A stretch of DNA of 64,000 nt, taken from positions 124,001 to 188,000 of the forward strand of contig NZ_FMZO01000010.1 in assembly GCF_900101395.1 (NCBI RefSeq), written 5' to 3'. Both the position numbers and the translations under genes were made by a program. The notes under the pieces were generated by a model that was not told the origin of the DNA, did no database searches, and worked only from the letters and a program-made list of their open reading frames with translations. The stretch comes from Niabella drilacis. GTDB lineage: Bacteria; Bacteroidota; Bacteroidia; Chitinophagales; Chitinophagaceae. This document shows positions 36,189-42,236 of this stretch, piece by piece (within the stretch, counting starts at the first letter, position 1; each line of letters begins with the position of its first letter).

Positions 36189-36196
36189 TACCTTTG
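36189..36196 (+). promoter_or_regulatory. Promoter -7 element for dus gene
   Basis: TACCTTTG at 36189-36196 is an exact TANNTTTG match about 85 bp upstream of the dus start, with an A-rich tract before it. The intervening leader (36205-36282) includes repeated 'AGCTGATGGC'/'GGCTGATAAC' words typical of Chitinophagaceae intergenic DNA. Confidence 0.5.
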
Positions 36197-36282
36197 CGGG
36201 CTCAAAAATAGTTGATTTCTGCAAGCGGAACGCCTAAAGCTGGCAGCTAATAGCTGATGGCTTAAGGCTGATAACTTAAAAA

Positions 36283-37323
36283 ATGGTAAACATAGGAAAC
36301 ATAGCACTGCCGGATTTCCCGCTTTTACTCGCTCCCATGGAGGATGTAAGCGATCCACCTTTTCGTGCCGTATGTAAAGACAACGGTGCCGATCTCATGT
36401 ATACCGAGTTCATCAGCAGTGAAGGCCTGATCCGTGATGCCATCAAAAGCCGCAGGAAACTGGATATTTTTGACTATGAACGCCCCATCGGCATCCAGAT
36501 CTTCGGAGGCGATGAGGAAAGCCTGGCAATGGCTGCTAAAATTGTGGATGTCACCCAACCGGATCTCCTGGATATTAATTTTGGTTGCCCTGTAAAAAAA
36601 GTGGCATTAAAAGGTGCCGGAGCCGGTGTCTTGAAAGATATCGACCTGATGGTGCGGCTTACCGATGCCGTAGTAAGGTCTACCTCCCTGCCGGTAACTG
36701 TAAAAACCCGCCTGGGCTGGGACGATAGTATGCTGAACATCGAAGAAGTGGCCGAACGGCTGCAGGATGTTGGCATCAAAGCACTGGCCATCCACGGCCG
36801 TACCCGCTGCCAGATGTATAAAGGTGAGGCCGACTGGACCCTGATCGGGAAAGTAAAGAACAATCCCCGTATTCATATTCCTGTTTTCGGCAACGGCGAC
36901 ATCGACAGCCCTCAAAAAGCGTTGGAATACCAGAACCGCTATGGTGTGGACGGCATCATGATCGGACGGGCTGCCATTGGCTACCCCTGGATCTTCCGGG
37001 AAATAAAGCATTTTGTTCAGACCGGTGCTTTGCTGCCCCCCCCCACGGTGGAAGAGCGGGTAAATGTAGTGCGCAAGCACCTGCAAAAAAGCGTGGAATG
37101 GAAGGGCCCCATTGTTGGTATCAATGAAATGCGCCGGCATTATGCCAACTACCTGAAAGGATTACCCAATATCAAAGAATACCGCAGCAAACTGGTGCGG
37201 CTTACAGAAGAATCCGCCATCCGGGAAGTGCTGGATGAGATCATTGAAAAATATTCGGGTATTGAAATGGAAGCCGCGCCCATCGAACTGATCAACTACC
37301 ACGAAAAATGCCCCATAAATTAA
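36283..37323 (+). CDS. dusB: tRNA-dihydrouridine synthase (DusB-like)
   Basis: An FMN-dependent enzyme that reduces uridine to dihydrouridine in tRNA D-loops with NADPH. The 346-residue protein has the FMN-binding LLAPMEDVSDPPFR (15-28), catalytic Cys102 in NFGCPVKKVALKGAG, phosphate-binding AIHGRTR and GNGDI segments, and the MIGRAAIGYPWIF motif, followed by the helical tRNA-binding domain ending in RRHYANYLKG. These features match the DusB subgroup. It is preceded by a good promoter and followed at 31 bp by a broken Uma2 gene. Confidence 0.95.
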   Translation: MVNIGNIALPDFPLLLAPMEDVSDPPFRAVCKDNGADLMYTEFISSEGLIRDAIKSRRKLDIFDYERPIGIQIFGGDEESLAMAAKIVDVTQPDLLDINFGCPVKKVALKGAGAGVLKDIDLMVRLTDAVVRSTSLPVTVKTRLGWDDSMLNIEEVAERLQDVGIKALAIHGRTRCQMYKGEADWTLIGKVKNNPRIHIPVFGNGDIDSPQKALEYQNRYGVDGIMIGRAAIGYPWIFREIKHFVQTGALLPPPTVEERVNVVRKHLQKSVEWKGPIVGINEMRRHYANYLKGLPNIKEYRSKLVRLTEESAIREVLDEIIEKYSGIEMEAAPIELINYHEKCPIN

Positions 37324-37354
37324 AAGAGATATCTTTACAGGAGAAAGCCATGTA

Positions 37355-37809
37355 ATGGACCCTGAAAACAAAGTAGAAGAACCCTTTGTTCCTTATGGAA
37401 TCATCACCTCCTTAGATCAGCTTGACTTATCCCGGCGTTATTCCTATGCCGATTATTTCCGGTGGAAATTCCAGGAAAGAGTAGAACTTCTGAGAGGATG
37501 GATTCATAAAATGAGCCCGGTGCCCGGAGTGAAGCATCAATCCACCTCCTTAAAGCTTACACTTAAAATCGGGAACTACTTTGAAGGAAAGCCCTGCAAA
37601 GTTTTCACAGCACCTCTTGATGTGCGTTTGCCCGACTCAAAAAAGCGGCAAAAGAATACTGGCTCGTGGAGCCACAGGATAAAGTGGTTCTTGTGTATCT
37701 GCTAAAAGATGGAAAGTTCCTGGGTATAAAACCCTTTATCGAAAGCGATGAGATCAGTTCTGCGTTGTTCCCGGATCTGAAATTCAACGTGAGCGATATT
37801 TTTGAATAA
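37355..37809 (+). pseudogene. Uma2-family endonuclease gene with internal deletion
   Basis: The first frame (37355 to about 37640) encodes the N-terminal Uma2/DUF820 segment: RYSYADYFRWKFQERVELLRGWIHKMSPVPG, then the helix and KVFTAPLDVRLP. After about base 37635 homology continues in another frame: AAKEYWLVEPQDKVVLVYLL, then KPFIESDEISSALFPDLKF and a terminal VSDIFE with stop at 37807-37809. Intact family members have about 50 residues between these parts, carrying the PD and xExxS catalytic residues; here they are missing. The gene is therefore inactivated by a deletion plus frame change. Confidence 0.8.
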
Positions 37810-38063
37810 AATAAACCCGGGTGCTGTTACGGCACGTGACAAACGCGTCCGGATTAAGGAAAATAAAAAGCACAGATCAAGATCCTCAGGCACTATAAGC
37901 AGTTACGAGACTGCTAAAACGCGTTCGTCAGGGAATTCCGGTTCCTGTAGAAGCGGTTTAAAATTGCCAGCACCAAACAAACACGAAGGTGTATCAAAAG
38001 GTTTTTGAAGACGCTGAAAATCGCGTATTTGACTTCACGCTCCATCACCTTACCGAATAAAAA
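37810..38063. other. Degenerate intergenic DNA
   Basis: No supported gene. A minus-strand reading (about 37914-38060) gives a short hydrophobic/basic stretch ending RFYRNRNSLTNAF that looks like a fragment of a transposase or other decayed protein, but I cannot assign it. It ends at a hairpin described separately. Confidence 0.3.
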
Positions 38064-38093
38064 GAGGCTGTCTCGGACTTTTGAGACAGCCTC
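38064..38093 (-). terminator. Orphan hairpin, terminator-like on minus strand
   Basis: GAGGCTGTCTC (38064-38074) and GAGACAGCCTC (38083-38093) are perfect 11-bp arms with an 8-nt loop. On the minus strand the stem is followed by TTTTTATT, a good terminator tail, yet no minus-strand gene lies upstream. The GAGGCTGTCTC sequence also resembles ends of Bacteroidota insertion sequences. Confidence 0.6.
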
Positions 38094-38219
38094 GTTCATC
38101 AATATAGCATATTTGCTAGACACGCAATGTTCCTCCGGAACCGGTCATTGCTGAAATCAGATATGTTTGCATAATGTTACTGCGCATCATTGGCGCATCT
38201 TCTTTACTTTTACCGTTCT

Positions 38220-40007
38220 ATGGATACTACAATTTATAAAGAACGGGCAAAGCAGTTTTCCAAAAACGCGGGCCTTTTACAGCAAAAGCTGGGATGGCTC
38301 AGTTTCTCCCGGCTCGTGCTTTTTGCCGTTTTTATTTACCTGCTTTACCGCGCTACCCAAACGGGGGCTGCTGGCACCATTGCAGCTGCTGTGTTCTTTT
38401 TTGCAGCCTTTATCATCGTAGTAAAATGGTACGATCGCCTGCTGCAAAAGACAGTCTACTATAAAGCGCTGGCACAATATAATACCGATGAAATAGCGTT
38501 CCTGGAGACCAATCAATCTCCTTATCCCAACGGCAAGGCATACGAAGCGCCGCATCACCCTTATTCCTACGACCTGGACCTGTTCGGCGAAGGCGGACTT
38601 TACGCGCACCTGAACCGTTGCAGCACTTCCTTTGGACAGGAAGAACTGGCCCGCCTGCTGCTGAACCCGGATACCGCAACCATTGTTCAGCGCCAGGAAG
38701 CAGTGAAAGAGCTGGCTGCCATGAACGATTTCCGACAGCAGTTGTATGCAAAGGGAAGCTTGCAGAAAAACAGGGACAAAGAGCTGAAGCAGTTGATGGA
38801 ATGGGTACGCTCTGCGAAAACCGGCATCAGCAAACCTTTGTATGGCCTCCTGATGCTGCTTCCGCTGATCACCATTAGCAGCCTGTTATACTATTTCTTT
38901 GTATCCGACAGCAACGAGGTATTCCGGATCGTATACAGCTCATTCGTCCTAAACCTGGTCATCGCCTTTTCTTTTGGAAAAAAGATCGCAGCCCAGTTAA
39001 CCGTTTCCTCTTCGGTAAACAAGATCCTTGTTGCCTATAAGGATCAGTTGCAGCTGATCGAAGCACAATCTTTTCAATCATCCTTACTGCAAAGCGACCA
39101 GCAACAATTAACCAAAGATGCACCGGGGGCCTCCAGGCAGCTACAAAAGCTGGCTACGCTTTTTGAATACCTGGAGTCCATCGTCAACCTGCTGGTAAGT
39201 ATCTTACTGAACGGCCTTTTTCTTTTTCATATCCATATCCTGTACCGGCTGGGAACCTGGAAAAAGCGACACGGCTCCCATATCCACGACTGGCTTGAAG
39301 TGTTGGCGCGTTTTGAAGCCCTGAGCAGCCTGGGCAATTTTTCGTTCAACAATCCCGGCAACTGTTTTCCGGAAATAAACGCACAGCCCACCCTGTCGGC
39401 TACGGATCTCGGGCACCCTCTCATCCGCTCCGAAAAAAGGATCAGCAATGATGTAAGCTTCCAACAGCAGAAATTTATTATCCTGACTGGTTCCAACATG
39501 AGCGGCAAGAGCACCTTTTTACGTACAGTAGGTATGAACCTTGTACTGGCTCGCTGCGGTGCACCCGTAACCGCATCCCGCTTTGTATTTTATCCTTTTG
39601 ACGTATACGTAAGCATGCGCATTACCGATTCGCTGCAGGAAAGCGAGTCCTTCTTTTATGCGGAATTAAAGCGGCTGCAAACCATTGTACAACATCTCGG
39701 AAAAGGGAACAACACGTTTGTGATCCTCGATGAGATCCTGCGCGGCACTAACAGCAACGACAAACGGAACGGCACCATCGGCCTGATACGGAAACTGGCC
39801 GGCTTTAACACCTTCGGCATCATTGCCACGCACGATGTAGTGGTGGCCGACCTGATACAGGATTACCCGGAGTATATTTCCAATAAGGCCTTTGAATCGG
39901 AGATCATCAACGATGAACTGATCTTTGATTACAAGCTAAAAGACGGCGTTTGTACCAAACTCAGCGCATCCTACCTTATGAAAAAACTGGGGGTGATCGA
40001 TCAGTAA
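38220..40007 (+). CDS. Membrane-anchored MutS-family ATPase
   Basis: A 595-residue protein starting at the ATG giving MDTTIYKERAKQFSK. The N-terminal half has two pairs of membrane helices (LVLFAVFIYLLYRATQ with AAAVFFFAAFIIVVKW; LYGLLMLLPLITISSLLYYF with IVYSSFVLNLVIAFSF). A MutS core/clamp-like helical region and the MutS domain V ATPase follow, with Walker A TGSNMSGKST (about 423-432), Walker B FVILDEILRGTNSND and the FGIIATHDVV switch. The mismatch-recognition domain I is absent. It is therefore not a canonical mismatch repair MutS; such anchored MutS-like ATPases occur across Bacteroidota with no assigned role. Confidence 0.87.
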   Translation: MDTTIYKERAKQFSKNAGLLQQKLGWLSFSRLVLFAVFIYLLYRATQTGAAGTIAAAVFFFAAFIIVVKWYDRLLQKTVYYKALAQYNTDEIAFLETNQSPYPNGKAYEAPHHPYSYDLDLFGEGGLYAHLNRCSTSFGQEELARLLLNPDTATIVQRQEAVKELAAMNDFRQQLYAKGSLQKNRDKELKQLMEWVRSAKTGISKPLYGLLMLLPLITISSLLYYFFVSDSNEVFRIVYSSFVLNLVIAFSFGKKIAAQLTVSSSVNKILVAYKDQLQLIEAQSFQSSLLQSDQQQLTKDAPGASRQLQKLATLFEYLESIVNLLVSILLNGLFLFHIHILYRLGTWKKRHGSHIHDWLEVLARFEALSSLGNFSFNNPGNCFPEINAQPTLSATDLGHPLIRSEKRISNDVSFQQQKFIILTGSNMSGKSTFLRTVGMNLVLARCGAPVTASRFVFYPFDVYVSMRITDSLQESESFFYAELKRLQTIVQHLGKGNNTFVILDEILRGTNSNDKRNGTIGLIRKLAGFNTFGIIATHDVVVADLIQDYPEYISNKAFESEIINDELIFDYKLKDGVCTKLSASYLMKKLGVIDQ

Positions 40008-40245
40008 TATAAGGCTCGCTCCCTTCCCAACATTTTCGTTACAATCCTCTTTGTTCATCGCAGCCCCTGTGATGCGCATTGCCACCCGATCTCCGGAAGA
40101 TGACATTCCACCGTTATATGATTACGGGACGGGGTCAAAATATACCGTGGCCCCGGACCAGACTGCCGTTCCCACTCCCGAACCGTTATTGATGGCTGCA
40201 TCCAAAAGCGCAGCCGGTCTTATACTGCCGTTGAAACAAATCGAT

Positions 40246-40288
40246 TTTCAAAATAAATTTATTGATTTACAATAAATTTATTTTGAAA
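40246..40288. promoter_or_regulatory. 19-bp-arm perfect palindrome upstream of DUF2975 genes
   Basis: TTTCAAAATAAATTTATTG (40246-40264) and its exact reverse complement (40270-40288) flank a 5-nt ATTTA loop, 40 bp upstream of the first DUF2975-type gene (ATG 40328). It is very AT-rich and has no T-tract context of a terminator for the MutS-like gene, which ends 239 bp earlier. It is likely an operator, replication or mobile-element related site. The rest of 40008-40327 contains only an unconvincing 74-codon frame. Confidence 0.65.
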
Positions 40289-40327
40289 TATGATAAATGC
40301 GACTTACTATTGCAGAAACTTTTGCAG

Positions 40328-41260
40328 ATGAAGAGACTAACAAGCGATAAAATAATCAATATCCTGCTATTGGCTGTTATTAGTTCCGCAGGATTATATT
40401 TATTAATCCCTAAAGGTCTTTTCAGGAGTGGGAAGGGCCCAACTATTCAGATTTCGGATTCAGCATATATGAGCGCAATCATAGCCCCTGTTGCACCGGC
40501 AAAAACAAACTGCCAGGTCTGCCGGGAGCAGGAAGACAGTCTTAAAAGAGTGGAAGAGTTGAAAAACGGAAAGTTCCAGAGGGATATTGGCGCTCCTTTT
40601 GGCCAATTGGTGCGGGGTTCTTTTTACACCGATACGGAGATCCGCAGGTATAAGGGATATGAATATCCGGATAAAGAGCCTGATTACTTTTTTGCACTTC
40701 CGTATTGGGACCTGGCCAGTGCAGATAGGAAACGAGGCACAGTGATCTATTCTGTCGAAAACAAACAGGCCCATATCAATGTCTTTGATTATACGCAAAG
40801 CAAATGGGGAACCCGGAAAAACAAGCCGGTCTCCTTCAAATATGACCCGGGCAAAAAGGAGATCCTGATCCCTGTCAGCAGGTCACAATATAAAATGATC
40901 AGGGTCCTGATCATTATCGTTGACATTTTTATAATCCTCCTGCCCTACTTATTTGTAATGGTGGGTGGCATTGCCGGGTTTCTCTTATCAGTAGCGAAAG
41001 GAGCAGTCTTTACACGAAAAAACATCCGCAGATTAAAGGGAATCGCGCTCGTGTCGCTCATCGTGCCCCTGCTTATCCTCGTCATTAATTATTCTTACAG
41101 ATTCATTTTTCATGCCTATTTTAATGAATATATAGAATTTAAGACTGAGTTATTCTACGACCAGGCCAGGAACTTTGGAATCGCTATCATTTGCTTTTCG
41201 TTGTACAAAGCATTTGAAAAAGGCTTTAGACTACAGCAGGAAAATGATCTCACTGTATAA
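40328..41260 (+). CDS. Long DUF2975-type membrane protein
   Basis: A 310-residue protein starting at the ATG giving MKRLTSDKIINILLLAVI. An N-terminal membrane helix is followed by a periplasmic domain of about 170 residues (with a CQVC motif near residue 60), then three more membrane helices (IIIVDIFIILLPYLFVMVGG; IALVSLIVPLLILVINYSYR; FGIAIICFSLYKAFE). The tail FRLQQENDLTV closely resembles the LQEEQQLTI end of the next gene, the hallmark of DUF2975 proteins. It looks like a DUF2975 paralogue with an inserted extracytoplasmic sensor domain. It forms a unit with the DUF2975 and HTH genes downstream. Confidence 0.65.
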   Translation: MKRLTSDKIINILLLAVISSAGLYLLIPKGLFRSGKGPTIQISDSAYMSAIIAPVAPAKTNCQVCREQEDSLKRVEELKNGKFQRDIGAPFGQLVRGSFYTDTEIRRYKGYEYPDKEPDYFFALPYWDLASADRKRGTVIYSVENKQAHINVFDYTQSKWGTRKNKPVSFKYDPGKKEILIPVSRSQYKMIRVLIIIVDIFIILLPYLFVMVGGIAGFLLSVAKGAVFTRKNIRRLKGIALVSLIVPLLILVINYSYRFIFHAYFNEYIEFKTELFYDQARNFGIAIICFSLYKAFEKGFRLQQENDLTV

Positions 41261-41286
41261 TATCTACAAACTAAAATTGCTAAAAA

Positions 41287-41901
41287 ATGAAGTTACAAAC
41301 AGCTATTAAGATTTTAAAGATCATTGTTCGCATTGGCTTTTACCTGCTATTACTGTTCATTATCCTTTTTATTGCAGTATCTGTTCTGAGACTATCCGGG
41401 GGCAATATTAATGAAGGGCTCAATATTTCAAACGCTGTAAAGGTGCGTTCGCTCGATTCAGAGGTAACGGGTAGGGGAACCTTCAATCAACAGCATACAG
41501 GCAGCTATCAGCAGATCAGCACCTATTTTTTCCGGCCCAATTTCAATACTCCTGCCGGCTACTATCTGGTTTTCATCAGGGCCTTGTATTATTTAATCAG
41601 TCTTTCCATACTCTGGCTGTTGCTGCGCACCCTGGATACGATCAGCAATACCGCGTTTTTCCATACAAAAATAACCCGATACATCCGGCTTCTTGCATTC
41701 ATGTATATGGCCAGTGATCTGCTTGGCCTTATTGATTACTTTGTAATGCGTGCATTCCTCCATCAGGAATTTCCGGCCATGCATTTCCGTCCCGAAATAA
41801 ATTTTGGCGAAGATCTCATCACCGGCCTGATCATTTTTGTCATTACCTTTATATATGCCCGTGGCGTACAACTCCAGGAAGAACAGCAATTGACTATTTA
41901 A
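41287..41901 (+). CDS. DUF2975 domain-containing membrane protein
   Basis: A 204-residue protein with four predicted membrane spans (IIVRIGFYLLLLFIILFIAV; YYLVFIRALYYLISLSILWL; ITRYIRLLAFMYMASDLLGL; DLITGLIIFVITFIYARG) and the conserved DUF2975 tail GVQLQEEQQLTI. In many bacteria a DUF2975 gene is followed by a small YozG-like HTH gene, as here (45-bp gap), suggesting a membrane sensor that controls the regulator. It follows a longer paralogue at 26 bp, giving an unusual tandem. The function is inferred from gene order. Confidence 0.83.
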   Translation: MKLQTAIKILKIIVRIGFYLLLLFIILFIAVSVLRLSGGNINEGLNISNAVKVRSLDSEVTGRGTFNQQHTGSYQQISTYFFRPNFNTPAGYYLVFIRALYYLISLSILWLLLRTLDTISNTAFFHTKITRYIRLLAFMYMASDLLGLIDYFVMRAFLHQEFPAMHFRPEINFGEDLITGLIIFVITFIYARGVQLQEEQQLTI

Positions 41902-41946
41902 CATTGATACTCCCATTTTTATCATCAACAATATAATCACATAAGA

Positions 41947-42159
41947 ATGCCCATCATTATCAATTTAGACGTCATGATGGCCCGCCGGAAAATGTCGCTC
42001 AACGAGCTGAGCGAAAAAGTGGGTATTACCTTATCCAACCTCTCCATATTAAAAAACGGGAAGGCAAAAGCGATCCGCATAGAAACGCTGGAGGCCATCT
42101 GCAGGGCATTGGATTGCCAGCCGGGAGACCTCCTTGAATATGCAAAAGAAGAAATCTGA
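41947..42159 (+). CDS. YozG-like small HTH transcriptional regulator
   Basis: A 70-residue protein that is essentially a single Cro/C1-type HTH: MIIINLD-like start, RRKMSLNELSEKVGITLSNL (helix 2 and recognition helix 3 region), ILKNGKAKAIRIETLEAICR and the family end ALDCQPGDLLEY. This length and sequence pattern is that of YozG-like regulators paired with DUF2975 proteins. It is the third gene of the set and lies 77 bp upstream of the outer-membrane protein gene, whose promoter region holds short palindromes it could bind (inference). Confidence 0.92.
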   Translation: MPIIINLDVMMARRKMSLNELSEKVGITLSNLSILKNGKAKAIRIETLEAICRALDCQPGDLLEYAKEEI

Positions 42160-42193
42160 AAAAAAACTGAAAATCACTGTAACTTTTTTAAAA

Positions 42194-42236
42194 CTTATAC
42201 GACCTATAAGATAGCTTAAATTAAATTGACTGTCAA
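42194..42236 (+). promoter_or_regulatory. Two short palindromes upstream of the OMP gene
   Basis: CTTATA (42194-42199) and TATAAG (42205-42210) form a 6-bp inverted repeat with a 5-bp spacer, and TTGACTGTCAA (42226-42236) abuts the ATG at 42237. Both lie between the HTH gene and the outer-membrane barrel gene, so they are candidate operator sites. No exact TANNTTTG element is visible. Confidence 0.35.

Noticed and set aside
37914-38123. Minus-strand frame ending RFYRNRNSLTNAF, possibly a transposase relic
   Set aside because: Too short and degenerate to assign; it also reads across the hairpin at 38064-38093.
40051-40275. A 74-codon frame between the MutS-like gene and the DUF2975 genes
   Set aside because: No domain, signal or conserved feature, and it runs into the palindrome; insufficient evidence for a gene.
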